From contig JAXLWK010000013.1 of the NCBI GenBank assembly GCA_046328525.1, positions 62,001 through 126,000 on the forward strand: a DNA stretch of 64,000 nucleotides. Reading direction: 5' to 3'. The translations under genes were made by a program, and so were the position numbers. Shown in pieces: positions 24,483-32,622 of the stretch. This stretch comes from JBDHWG01 sp046328525 (lineage in GTDB: Bacteria > Chloroflexota > Anaerolineae > Epilineales > JAHCIE01). Below the pieces are notes generated by a model, which was not told where the DNA came from, did no database searches, and was given only the letters and a program-made list of their open reading frames with translations. Position 1 is the stretch's first letter. Each line of letters opens with the position of its first letter.

Positions 24483-25842
24483 TGCGCTGGATGCCTGCTT
24501 AGAGGACATCCGCATAGGCAAGGCCACAGTCGAGGAGTGTCTGGCCCGTTACCCAGACCTTGCCGACGATTTGGCGCCGCTCTTGGAGATGGCGATGCTG
24601 CTGGAGGGGATCGAAACCCCGCAGCCGTCGCCCAGCTTCCAGGCGGGTCTGCGCCGACAACTGATGAGCGCCCCGGCGCCCGCGCCGCTGCCCTGGCCGA
24701 CCCGCCTCCGCGCCGTCCTGGCCGGCTGGCTGGCGATGCCCGCAGTGGCGTGGGGAAGCCGTCTCGCCGTGGGCTTCGCCGTTCTCCTGTTCCTTGCCGT
24801 CTTCCTGTCTACCTCGACGTTCGCCGCCAACGCCCTGCCCGACACGCCCCTGTACACTGTCAAGCGCGTCGGCGAGCAGGTGCGCCTGCTCGTCGCCTTC
24901 GACGACTACCGCCGCGCCCAGGTGCACGCGGTGCTGGCGGAAGTGCGCCGCCAGGAGGCCCAGGTCATGCTGGCCCGCGGCGCAACGACCGAAGCGCAGT
25001 CCCTGCTCAAGGAGGCCGCCACCGAAGCCGCCGAAGCCAGGCGACTGCTGGGCGACGAGCCGCGCAGCGCCACCCCGACGCCATCCGCCGGTGTCGCCGC
25101 CGTCCCGCCGACGGCCACCTCGGCCCCGGCCCTCGCGCCGCCGAACGCGCCGACCGACGCGCCCCGCCCGACCCAGCCGGCCACCGCCGCGCCGCGCGCG
25201 CCCGCCGTCGCCAACGCTGCCGCGCCCGCCCGACAACCCGCCGCGCCACCCCTCGCGCCGCCGACGGCGACCGTCGGCCGCCCCACGAGTGCGCGCCCGG
25301 CCGACGCGCCGACGACTGCCCCGACCGACGCGCCCGCGCCGCCGACGCTCGAGCTTCCGAAGCCTACGGAGGCGGCGGCCTACCCGGCGACCGGCGGAAG
25401 CACGTCCGCGTATCCTGAGCCTGACAAGCCGACCCGGGTCCCGCCGACGCCGACGCCGGAGTTCCAGCGGCCCGTCAACACCGTGGCCCCGCTCGTCACC
25501 CGCACGCCGACCAGCGTCTCGAACACGACCGGCCCCGGCACGCCCACCGCGCCGCCGCCGCCCACGGCAACCTCCGTCCCGCCCATCCGCCCGACTGAGC
25601 GGCCGCCCGTCGCCCTCCCGACCCGGACGGCGGCGCCGCCGACGAGCGTGCCACCAACGAGCGTGCCGCCAACAAGCGCGCCGCCAACAAGCGTGCCGCC
25701 GACGAGCGTGCCGCCGACGAGCATCCCGCCAACGAGCGTGCCGCCGACGAGCGTGCCGCCGACGAGCGTCCCGCCTGCGAACCCGACGGATGCGCCGCCC
25801 GCGAACCCGACAAGCGCGCCGAAGGCGACAACGTCGCCGTGA
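24469..25842 (+). CDS. DUF5667 membrane protein with Pro/Thr-rich extracellular stalk
   Basis: The protein has 457 residues. The cytoplasmic N-terminus (1-97) includes ALDACLEDIRIGKATVEECLARYPDLADDLAPLLEMA, a short helical domain usual in these proteins that may contact the sigma factor. One TM spans about 99-120. Outside lies DUF5667 (about 120-195; PDTPLYTVKRVGEQVRLL). From about 200 on the protein is a Pro/Ala/Thr stalk, and positions 25640-25775 encode a run of PPTSV-type pentapeptides from a 15-bp tandem repeat. No C-terminal anchor is visible. Anti-sigma function is inferred from the 14-nt overlap only. Confidence 0.82.
   Translation: MSLASALDACLEDIRIGKATVEECLARYPDLADDLAPLLEMAMLLEGIETPQPSPSFQAGLRRQLMSAPAPAPLPWPTRLRAVLAGWLAMPAVAWGSRLAVGFAVLLFLAVFLSTSTFAANALPDTPLYTVKRVGEQVRLLVAFDDYRRAQVHAVLAEVRRQEAQVMLARGATTEAQSLLKEAATEAAEARRLLGDEPRSATPTPSAGVAAVPPTATSAPALAPPNAPTDAPRPTQPATAAPRAPAVANAAAPARQPAAPPLAPPTATVGRPTSARPADAPTTAPTDAPAPPTLELPKPTEAAAYPATGGSTSAYPEPDKPTRVPPTPTPEFQRPVNTVAPLVTRTPTSVSNTTGPGTPTAPPPPTATSVPPIRPTERPPVALPTRTAAPPTSVPPTSVPPTSAPPTSVPPTSVPPTSIPPTSVPPTSVPPTSVPPANPTDAPPANPTSAPKATTSP
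25640..25775 (+). repeat. 15-bp tandem repeat encoding PPTSV pentapeptides
   Basis: About nine units of the form CCGCCGACGAGCGTG with third-base variation, coding (P-P-T-S-V/A/I)n within the stalk of the DUF5667 protein. Likely to vary in copy number. Confidence 0.8.
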
Positions 25843-25851
25843 GAGGTTGAC

Positions 25852-25879
25852 TTGCTTTTTGCAAACATTATGGTATAAT
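25852..25879 (+). promoter_or_regulatory. Promoter of greA
   Basis: TTGCTT, 16-bp spacer, and TATAAT in the extended form TGGTATAAT. The predicted start is near 25886, giving a leader of about 130 nt. Confidence 0.7.
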
Positions 25880-25899
25880 ACCGGTGCTTGTGTAACCGA

Positions 25900-25922
25900 T
25901 GCCGCGACAGAAGGTCGCGGCA
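25900..25922 (+). promoter_or_regulatory. Hairpin in the greA leader
   Basis: A perfect 9-bp stem TGCCGCGAC/GTCGCGGCA with loop AGAAG, about 15 nt after the predicted transcript start. There is no T-run after it. It may be a leader structure controlling greA. Confidence 0.5.
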
Positions 25923-26016
25923 CATCTATTGGCGCTTGCAGGCCGCCCAGGCTGATGAGGCGGGGGCCGGTGTAGCGCCATGTCTCTTGTATCGTTTCCT
26001 ACGAGGGAGTAAGATT

Positions 26017-26496
26017 GTGTCTACGAAAGAGGTTTTCCTGACACCGGAAGGGCGCCAGAAGCTCGAAGAGGAGCTTGATTTCCTGGTCAACACGCGCCGC
26101 CCGGAAGTCGCCCAGCGTATCAAAGAAGCCAAGGAAGAAGGCGACGTTAGCGAGAACGCTGGCTACGACGAGGCGAAGCAGCAGCAGGGATTCCTCGAGG
26201 GACGGATTCAGCAGATCGAGATGATCCTGAAGACGGCCAAGATGATTGACGAGCCGAGCAGCACCGACCGCGTGCAGCTAGGCTCGACCGTGACCGTCTG
26301 CGAGAGCGACGGCGGCGAGGGCGGCCCCGAGGAAACCTTCCGCATCGTCGGCTCGACTGAGGCCAACCCCGCTAAGGGCTTCATCTCCAACGAGTCGCCC
26401 CTGGGCAAAGCCTTGCTCAACAAAACCGTGGGCAACGAAGTCTCGGTCCAGACGCCGGGGGGCGTTCTCCAGTTCAAAATCCTGAGTATCCGCTGA
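26017..26496 (+). CDS. greA: Transcription elongation factor GreA
   Basis: The protein has 159 residues, the usual GreA length. GTG 26017 is the start, with GAGGGAG 7 nt upstream. The N-terminal coiled coil (about 8-75) is inserted into the RNA polymerase secondary channel and carries the acidic tip in EEGDVSENAGYDEAK, which stimulates transcript cleavage. The C-terminal FKBP-like domain contains GSTVTV, FRIVGSTEAN and SPLGKALLNKTVGNEV. It is monocistronic by its own promoter and terminator. Confidence 0.97.
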   Translation: MSTKEVFLTPEGRQKLEEELDFLVNTRRPEVAQRIKEAKEEGDVSENAGYDEAKQQQGFLEGRIQQIEMILKTAKMIDEPSSTDRVQLGSTVTVCESDGGEGGPEETFRIVGSTEANPAKGFISNESPLGKALLNKTVGNEVSVQTPGGVLQFKILSIR

Positions 26497-26539
26497 CCGG
26501 GCGCCGGGCCCAGGCGCTCGGCGTGACACCCGCTCATCC

Positions 26540-26570
26540 ACGGCCAGGGCCACCCCCCTGGCCGTTTTTT
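26540..26570 (+). terminator. Rho-independent terminator of greA
   Basis: A 10-bp stem ACGGCCAGGG/CCCTGGCCGT, 6-nt loop, and a run of six T. It ends only 12 nt before lysS. Confidence 0.9.
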
Positions 26571-26582
26571 CTTGAGGGACAC

Positions 26583-28091
26583 ATGACCACGACGCCCGAT
26601 ACCATTGACGAACTGATCGGCGACGAGTTGACCGCCGAGCGCCTCCGCAAGCTCGACGACGTGCGCGCCGCCGGCGTAGACCCCTACCCGGCCCACGTGG
26701 ACCGCACCCATACTGCCGCCGAGGCCCACGCCCTATTCGAGGCGCTCGAGGCGGAGGGCAGCGCCGCGTCGCCGGAGGTGGCCGTCGCCGGCCGCCTGCT
26801 CAGCATCCGCCCCCACGGCAAGCTCACCTTCGCCACCGTCCAGGACGGCAGCGGCCAGATTCAGCTCGCCTTCAAGCGCGACACGGTCGGCGCCGACCGC
26901 TACACCTTCTTCCAGCAGACCTTCGACCGCGCCGACTTCATCAGCGCGCGCGGCTCTCTGTTTCGCACGCGCATGGGCGAGCTGACCGTCGAGGTGCGCG
27001 ACTTCGCCATGCTCTCCAAGGCCCTGCGGCCGCTGCCCGAAAAGTGGCACGGCCTCCAAGACACCGAGGCGCGCTACCGCCAGCGCTACCTGGACATCCT
27101 CACCAACCCCGACTCGCGCGAGGTGTTCCTGCGCCGCACCGCCATCGTCAGCGCCATGCGCCGCTACCTCGACGACGCGGGCTTCATCGAGGTCGAGACG
27201 CCGGTGCTCCAGCCGCTCTACGGCGGCGCCGCCGCCCGTCCCTTCGAGACGTACTACAACGCCCTGGAGCGCAACTTCTTCCTGCGCATCTCCGACGAGC
27301 TATACCTCAAGCGCCTCATCGTCGGCGGCCTCGACAAGGTCTACGAGATCGGCCGCGACTTCCGCAACGAGGGCCTGGACACCACCCACAACCCCGAGTT
27401 CACCATGATGGAGTGCTACTGGGCCTACGCCGACTACCGCGACGTCATGGCTCTCGTCGAGACCATGACCGCGTCCATCGCCCAGCAGGTGCTCGGTACG
27501 ACGCGCATCACCTACCAGGGCGACGAGATCGAGCTGGCCCCACCCTGGCGGCGTGTCAGCCTGCGCGACGGCATCCTGGAGAACAGCGGCATTGACATCT
27601 ACGAGCACACGACGTTCGAGGCGCTGCGCGACGCCATCCGCCAGAGCGGCGTGAAGGTGAACCCGAAGCCCACCTGGGGCCAGCTCGTCAACGAGCTGCT
27701 GGACGCCTGCCTCCAGCCGACGCTCATCCAGCCGACCTTCGTCATTGACTACCCGACGGAGATCAGCCCGCTGGCGAAGAAGAAGCCCGACGCCCCCCAG
27801 CTCACCGAGCGCTTCGAGTTCTTCATCGCCACGCGCGAGATGGGCAATGCCTTCAGCGAGCTGAACGACCCGTTGGACCAGCGCGACCGCTTCATCCAGC
27901 AGGCCGCGATGCGCGCCGCCGGCGACGAGGAGACGATGCCGCTGGACGAGGACTACATCCTGGCGCTGATGCACGGCATGCCGCCGACCGGCGGCCTCGG
28001 CTACGGCATTGACCGCCTGGTGATGCTGTTCACCGACCGCACCTCCATCCGTGAGGTCGTCCTCTTCCCGCAGCTCCGCACGATGAAGTAG
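26583..28091 (+). CDS. lysS: Lysyl-tRNA synthetase, class II
   Basis: The protein has 502 residues, the usual length. The N-terminal OB-fold that binds the anticodon spans about 60-150 (VAGRLLSIRPHGKLTFATVQD). The class II core has motif 1 near FIEVETPVLQPLYGGAAARPF, motif 2 with FRNEGLDTTHNPEFTMMECY (about 259-278), and motif 3 GGLGYGIDRLVMLF (about 469-482). It charges tRNA-Lys in the cytoplasm. The greA terminator ends just upstream, so lysS needs its own promoter or readthrough; I saw no clear promoter. Confidence 0.97.
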   Translation: MTTTPDTIDELIGDELTAERLRKLDDVRAAGVDPYPAHVDRTHTAAEAHALFEALEAEGSAASPEVAVAGRLLSIRPHGKLTFATVQDGSGQIQLAFKRDTVGADRYTFFQQTFDRADFISARGSLFRTRMGELTVEVRDFAMLSKALRPLPEKWHGLQDTEARYRQRYLDILTNPDSREVFLRRTAIVSAMRRYLDDAGFIEVETPVLQPLYGGAAARPFETYYNALERNFFLRISDELYLKRLIVGGLDKVYEIGRDFRNEGLDTTHNPEFTMMECYWAYADYRDVMALVETMTASIAQQVLGTTRITYQGDEIELAPPWRRVSLRDGILENSGIDIYEHTTFEALRDAIRQSGVKVNPKPTWGQLVNELLDACLQPTLIQPTFVIDYPTEISPLAKKKPDAPQLTERFEFFIATREMGNAFSELNDPLDQRDRFIQQAAMRAAGDEETMPLDEDYILALMHGMPPTGGLGYGIDRLVMLFTDRTSIREVVLFPQLRTMK

Positions 28092-28144
28092 GCCGCGGGC
28101 CATGTCGTGGTGACTTTGGTGCTCCTCTCGGTACGTGACTGTTC

Positions 28145-28201
28145 GCGTCCTTGCGCCTTTGCGTTCCATTTTACTAACGCAATGGCGCAAAGACGCAAAG
28201 G
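28145..28201. repeat. Family A palindromic repeat, copy 5 (arms inverted)
   Basis: CGTCCTTGCGCCTTTGCG then AACGCAATGGCGCAAAGACG; the arm order is opposite to the other copies. It ends 15 nt before the next start codon. Confidence 0.8.
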
Positions 28202-28215
28202 GTGCAAGGTAAGGT

Positions 28216-29061
28216 ATGACGACTACCAGTCTCTCCCGCGAGACATTGTTCCGCCGCCACCTGGCGCTGCCGCAGCAGCACGGCGCGTGGGCCATGCTCG
28301 GCGCGCCCCTCCTCGTCGGCCTCGGCGTCGGGCGCGCGTGGCGACCCGAGCTGCTCTGGCTGCTCCTCGCCGTGGCAGGGGGATTCCTCGCCCTCCAACC
28401 GCTGACCATCCTGACCAAGTCGCTCTCCGGCCGCCGCGCCCGCAGCGGCGCCGGTCCGGCCCTCGTCTGGCTCGCCGTCTACGGCCTGCTCGCCCTGGCC
28501 GGGCTGGTCGGGCTGATCGCCGCCGGCGACGCCTGGATTCTGTGGCTCGCCGTTCTGGCGCTGCCCGTCCTGGCGTGGCAGATGTGGCTCGTCGCCCGCC
28601 GCGCCGAGCGCGGGCAGATGGCCGCTGAGCTGGTCGGCTCCGGCGTCCTGTGCCTGGCCGCGCCTGCCGCGTATGGCGTCAGCGTCGGCGGGCTGAACGC
28701 CACGGCCCTCTGGCTGTGGCTGCTGTGCTGGCTCCAGGCGGCCGGCGGCGTCGTCACCATCTACCTGGCGCTCCAGTACCGCCGCATGAAGGCCGTCCCC
28801 GACTGGCCGGAGCGCAGACGGCTGGCCTGGCGCGCGACCCTGTACAACGTCGCCAACCCGCTCATCGTCGCTGCGCTGGGCCTCCTCGGCGTTGTCCCGC
28901 TGCTCGCCGTCGCCGCCTTCCTGCCCGCGCTCGTCGAGGCCCTCGTCGTCGGGCTGTGGCGTCCGCCCGTCGGCGTCAAGCCCGCCATCATCGGCGCGTG
29001 GCAGACCGGGCTGACGCTGCTGTTCGCCGCCCTCCTCATCGCCGCCTACTGGCGCGGGTGA
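28216..29061 (+). CDS. YwiC-like integral membrane protein
   Basis: The protein has 281 residues and about eight hydrophobic helices. The family hallmark is near the N-terminus: LPQQHGAWAMLGAPLLVG (about residues 18-35). Other recognisable parts are FLALQPLTIL and the Arg-rich RRRLAWRATLYNVANPL. YwiC-like proteins have no proven function. ATG 28216 follows a short AAGGTAAGG. The next gene, also plus, is about 100 nt away across a family B repeat. Confidence 0.8.
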   Translation: MTTTSLSRETLFRRHLALPQQHGAWAMLGAPLLVGLGVGRAWRPELLWLLLAVAGGFLALQPLTILTKSLSGRRARSGAGPALVWLAVYGLLALAGLVGLIAAGDAWILWLAVLALPVLAWQMWLVARRAERGQMAAELVGSGVLCLAAPAAYGVSVGGLNATALWLWLLCWLQAAGGVVTIYLALQYRRMKAVPDWPERRRLAWRATLYNVANPLIVAALGLLGVVPLLAVAAFLPALVEALVVGLWRPPVGVKPAIIGAWQTGLTLLFAALLIAAYWRG

Positions 29062-29071
29062 GAGGGAGTGT

Positions 29072-29155
29072 CGGACCACGAAAGTCGCGAAAAGACGCGA
29101 AAGACACGAAAAAAGACATCACTTTTCGCGTCTTTCGCGTCTTTCGTGGTCCAAC
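29072..29155. repeat. Family B palindromic repeat
   Basis: CGGACCACGAAAGTCGCG ... CTTTCGTGGTCCAAC, with arms made of repeated CGCGAAAG-like units. It ends 8 nt before the start codon of the APH-like gene, so the right arm covers its ribosome-binding region. Confidence 0.85.
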
Positions 29156-29163
29156 AACCTGCC

Positions 29164-30135
29164 ATGAGCACACCATCCCTTCCCCCGACCCTCCCCAGCG
29201 TCACCGAGACCGATGCTGCGCGGTTCCTGGGCGTGTTGTTCGGCGCGCCGGTCGCCGACGTGACGCCCATTGGCGCGGGGATGTTCGCCCACGCCTTCGC
29301 CTTCGACGCCGACGGGCAGGCGCTCGTCTTCCGCGTCAACGCCTTCGCGGTGGACTTCCAGAAGGACGCGCTGGCCTGGGAGCGCTTCGCCTCCCCCGCC
29401 CTGCCCATTCCGGCCGTCGTCAGCGCGGGGCGCTACGCCGATGGCCTGGCCTACGCCGTCACGCGGCGCTGCCAGGGCAAGACGCTCGAGCAGATGACGA
29501 CCGATGAGGAGCTGGCCTGCGTCCCGTCGCTGCTGGCGATCCTCGATACCATCCACGCCGTTGACGCTTCGGGCTACCCGGGCTGGGGCCTGACGGACGG
29601 CGACGGGCGCGGACTCTTTGAATCGTGGCCGAAATACCTGCTCTCGTTGTATAATCAAAAGAAGGACTATGACTGGGACGCCCTGCCGAGCCACCCGCTC
29701 CTGGAGTGGGACGTGTTTCAGGCGCTCTACGACGAGATGCGGCGTCTGCTGGTCTACTGTCCTCTACAGAAGTATATTGTCCACGGCGACTACGGCTTCG
29801 ACAATGTGGTCGGTCAGGCGGGGCGGGTGACGGGCGTGCTCGACTGGGCGGAGATGCGCCTGGGCGATTTCCTGCACGACGTCGCCAACCTCGATTTCTA
29901 CAGCAAGCGCGTGCCATATGGCGACATCTGGCGCGAGCGCGTGGCGGCGCGGCGGCAGGCCGTCCCGTACTTCGACGAGCGGATGCGCTGCTACATGCTG
30001 CACGTCGGCCTCGGCGCGATGCTCATCGCCGCCGCGAACGGCGACCGCCGCGACTACATCCGTGAGCGGGCGCGCACCGAGTCGGTGCTGCTACCAGGCC
30101 GGCGCTCCTCGAGCGACTGGACGCAGTCGGCCTGA
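29164..30135 (+). CDS. Aminoglycoside phosphotransferase (APH)-family kinase
   Basis: The protein has 323 residues. The N-lobe includes IGAGMFAHAFAFDADGQALVFRVN (Gly-rich region and presumed ATP-binding Lys replaced or shifted; the LVFRVN strand carries Arg where many members have Lys). The catalytic loop is HGDYGFDNVV (H207, D209, N214) and the metal site is VLDWAEMRLGDFLHDVANLDF (Asp about 226). The overall pattern resembles hygromycin phosphotransferase-like enzymes, but the chromosomal context gives no sign of resistance; the substrate is unknown. Confidence 0.82.
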   Translation: MSTPSLPPTLPSVTETDAARFLGVLFGAPVADVTPIGAGMFAHAFAFDADGQALVFRVNAFAVDFQKDALAWERFASPALPIPAVVSAGRYADGLAYAVTRRCQGKTLEQMTTDEELACVPSLLAILDTIHAVDASGYPGWGLTDGDGRGLFESWPKYLLSLYNQKKDYDWDALPSHPLLEWDVFQALYDEMRRLLVYCPLQKYIVHGDYGFDNVVGQAGRVTGVLDWAEMRLGDFLHDVANLDFYSKRVPYGDIWRERVAARRQAVPYFDERMRCYMLHVGLGAMLIAAANGDRRDYIRERARTESVLLPGRRSSSDWTQSA

Positions 30136-30142
30136 AGATGAC

Positions 30143-30181
30143 ATTAACGCAATGGCGCAATGGCGCAATGGCGCAAAGAAA
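30143..30181. repeat. Family A single arm upstream of glgA
   Basis: AACGCAATGGCGCAATGGCG followed by further CAATGGCG units: a single arm with the 8-bp unit repeated, no right arm. It lies 22 nt before glgA. Confidence 0.65.
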
Positions 30182-30203
30182 GCACAAGAGGTATTTGCAG
30201 TCT

Positions 30204-31682
30204 ATGTCTCAGCAGTTAAAAATCGCGATGATCGCCGCCGAGGCGGTTCCCTTCGCCAAGACCGGCGGCCTCGCCGACGTGGTGGGCGCGCTGCCCAAGA
30301 CCCTGCGGCAGATGGGCCACGACGCCATCGTCATCATGCCGTACTACTCAACCATCCACTACAACGGCTACAGCCCGCGCCTGTTCATGGGGTCGCTGGG
30401 CGTGTGGATGGGCAACTACCTGGAGTGGTGCGCCGTCCATACGACCGAGGTAGACGGCGTGCCGTTCTACTTCATCGATTCCGAGAAGTACTTCGCCCGC
30501 GACGGCGTGTACCACGACAGCGACTACAACGACTACCTGGACAACCCAGCGCGCTTCGGCTTCTTCACCCGCGCCGCGCTCCAGTTCCTGCGCGACACCG
30601 GCTTCAAGGCCGACATCGTTCACGCCCACGACTGGCAAGCGGCCCTTGCCCCGGCCTACCTCAAGATATGGCACTGGGACGATCCACTGCTCGGCGGCGC
30701 GGCCAGCGTCCTCACCATCCACAACATCGCCCACCAGGGCGTCTACCGCCCGGTGGACTATGACTACCTCGGCCTGGGCTGGGGCAACTTCGTGCCGGAC
30801 AAGTTCGAGGACCACGGCAACATCAACTTCCTCAAGGGCGGCATCTATTACGCCGACATGGTGAACACCGTTAGCCCGACCTACGCCGCCGAGACGCGCA
30901 CGCCCGCCCTGGCCCACGGCCTCGCCCCCTATCTCAACAACAAGGGCGCGAACTACGTCGGCATCCTCAACGGCGTGGACTACGACGACTGGAACCCGGC
31001 CACCGACCGCCTCATCCCGGCGCGCTACACGCCCGACAACCTGGGCGGCAAGGCCGTGTGCAAGGACGAGCTTCAGCGGCGCTTCGGCCTGGCCGAGGAG
31101 CCGGATACCCCGATTATCGGCGTCATCAGCCGCATGGCGTCCCAGAAGGGGCTGAACGTCCTGGCCCAGACCATCGAGCCGATCCTCAACGACATGCGCG
31201 TCCAGTTCATCCTGCTCGGCTCCGGCGACAAAGCGCTGGAGAGCTACTACGGCACGCTGCCGAGCCGCTACCCCGGCCGCGCCGGCAGCTTCATCGGCTT
31301 CAACAACGGCGTCGCCCACTGGATCGAAGCCGGCTGCGACTTCTTCATCATGCCGTCGCGCTTCGAGCCGTGCGGCCTGAACCAGCTCTACTCCCTCAAG
31401 TACGGCACGCTGCCCATCGTCCACGCCACCGGCGGCCTCAACGACACGGTTGTGCAGTACGACGAGGCGACGGGCGACGGCACCGGCTTCAAGTTCTACG
31501 ACGTCAGCCCCAACGCCGTCTACTACGCCGTCGGCTGGGCCGTCAGCACGTACTACGACCGGCCGCAGCACATGGCGAAGATGATCCAGACGGCCATGGC
31601 CCAGGACTTCTCGTGGGAGCAGAGCGCCCGCCAGTACGTGGCGATGTACGAGCAGGCGATGAGCAACAAGGTCGCGGTGTAG
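30204..31682 (+). CDS. glgA: Glycogen synthase
   Basis: The protein has 492 residues, typical of bacterial ADP-glucose-type glycogen synthase (GT5). The N-terminal ADP-glucose signature is AKTGGLADVVGALPK (KTGGL at 19-23). Further hallmarks are AHDWQAALAPAYL, TIHNIAHQG, GILNGVDYDDWNPATD, and the C-terminal SRFEPCGLNQLYSLKYGTLPIVHATGGLNDTV read across residues about 382-413. It extends alpha-1,4-glucan in the cytoplasm. No other glg gene is in the window. Confidence 0.95.
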   Translation: MSQQLKIAMIAAEAVPFAKTGGLADVVGALPKTLRQMGHDAIVIMPYYSTIHYNGYSPRLFMGSLGVWMGNYLEWCAVHTTEVDGVPFYFIDSEKYFARDGVYHDSDYNDYLDNPARFGFFTRAALQFLRDTGFKADIVHAHDWQAALAPAYLKIWHWDDPLLGGAASVLTIHNIAHQGVYRPVDYDYLGLGWGNFVPDKFEDHGNINFLKGGIYYADMVNTVSPTYAAETRTPALAHGLAPYLNNKGANYVGILNGVDYDDWNPATDRLIPARYTPDNLGGKAVCKDELQRRFGLAEEPDTPIIGVISRMASQKGLNVLAQTIEPILNDMRVQFILLGSGDKALESYYGTLPSRYPGRAGSFIGFNNGVAHWIEAGCDFFIMPSRFEPCGLNQLYSLKYGTLPIVHATGGLNDTVVQYDEATGDGTGFKFYDVSPNAVYYAVGWAVSTYYDRPQHMAKMIQTAMAQDFSWEQSARQYVAMYEQAMSNKVAV

Positions 31683-32047
31683 GTTAGCGCCGGGCTGTCA
31701 TTGCGAGCGTCAGCGAAGCAATCTCCCGCCGCTTGTCATTGCGAGCGTCAGCGAAGCAATCTCCCGCCCTTGTGATTGGCGGTCTATACCGCTACGGCGT
31801 TGCTGTCACCCAGCGGGAGATTGCTTCGGCGGCAAAGCCCGCCTCGCAATGACGCCGCGAGTTTCTGTGTTCTGAGCAGCGGCCACGCCGCTTCGTGGCC
31901 GAGGCGCGTAAAACCGCCTCGCAATGACGCCGCGAGTTTCTGTGTTCTGAGCAGCGCAGCGAAGCAATCTCCCGCCCTTACGATGGACGGCCTAGAGCAG
32001 GAACTGAGGGATTCACATCTCCCTGAAGTCGAAGGCAGCCCATTCCA
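31683..32047. repeat. Cluster of family D repeats downstream of glgA
   Basis: A 365-bp gap made almost entirely of repeats. TGTCATTGCGAGCGTCAGCG with AGCAATCTCCCGCC occurs twice in tandem (31696-31768), followed by inverted copies (GCGGGAGATTGCTTCGG; CCTCGCAATGACGCC). A 42-nt segment is directly duplicated at 31840-31881 and 31915-31956. No gene seen. Confidence 0.8.
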
Positions 32048-32335
32048 ATGCATAAACAGTACTGCGTTTACATCATGACCAATCCGCATAACACCGTCCT
32101 GTATACAGGTGTCACCAATAACCTCGCTCGACGCGTCTATGAGCACAAAGCGAAGCTGGTTGATGGCTTCACGAAGCAGTACAACGTCACAAAGCTCGTT
32201 TACTATGAGGTGTACGAGGACGCGCTGAGCGCAATCGGGCGAGAGAAGCAGATCAAGAGCGGGTCCAGGAAAAAGAAGATGGACTTGGTTCATAGGATGA
32301 ATCCGACGTGGAAGGATTTGTCCGAGGGATTATGA
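32048..32335 (+). CDS. Small GIY-YIG nuclease-domain protein
   Basis: The protein has 95 residues, the size of single-domain GIY-YIG (UPF0213-like) proteins. The motif is YCVYIM followed by LYTGVTNNLARRVYEHK (Y-I and Y-T-G with the downstream Arg), then YYEVYEDALSAIGREKQIKS, where the Glu is the expected metal ligand. Such small nucleases are common next to repeats; this one sits between two family D clusters. Its target is unknown, and a role in repeat mobility is only a thought. Confidence 0.88.
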   Translation: MHKQYCVYIMTNPHNTVLYTGVTNNLARRVYEHKAKLVDGFTKQYNVTKLVYYEVYEDALSAIGREKQIKSGSRKKKMDLVHRMNPTWKDLSEGL

Positions 32336-32392
32336 CACGAGGTGTGTCGTTCTTGCGTTCCTTTCGATATGACTAGATGTTATGCATGAAAG

Positions 32393-32600
32393 CGCGACGA
32401 AGCAATCTCCCGATGGGTGACAGCAACGCTGCAGAGGCATAGACTGTCACTCCCAAGGGCGGGGGATTGCTTCGCCCGTGGGGAGCTTCGCCCCCCTTCT
32501 GGTGTTTGCCTGCCACGTCTCGCACGGCCATGTTGAACCACGCGGCAAACACCAGAACCACACTCCCAAGATAAGATGGCTCGCAATGACGCCATCGTGG
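32393..32600. repeat. Nested family D palindromic element
   Basis: An outer family D element (GCGACGAAGCAATCTCCCG ... GGCTCGCAATGACGCC) contains an independent palindrome with arms GGTGTTTGCC/GGCAAACACC (about 32499-32553). The structure implies one element inserted in another. Confidence 0.7.
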
Positions 32601-32622
32601 TCAGGATGAGGACATCGCACCC

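Noticed and set aside
24499..25923. Arg-rich minus-strand frame opposite the DUF5667 stalk
   Set aside because: Produced by the Pro/Ala/Thr repeat codons read in reverse; low complexity, no family.
29164..30135. Antibiotic resistance gene (hygromycin-type)
   Set aside because: APH-fold kinases are broad; chromosomal setting, no mobile element, and the active-site match is only at family level.
31696..31768. Tandem copies with regular spacing suggesting CRISPR
   Set aside because: Only two direct copies, the rest inverted; no unique spacers and no cas genes. It is a dispersed repeat family.
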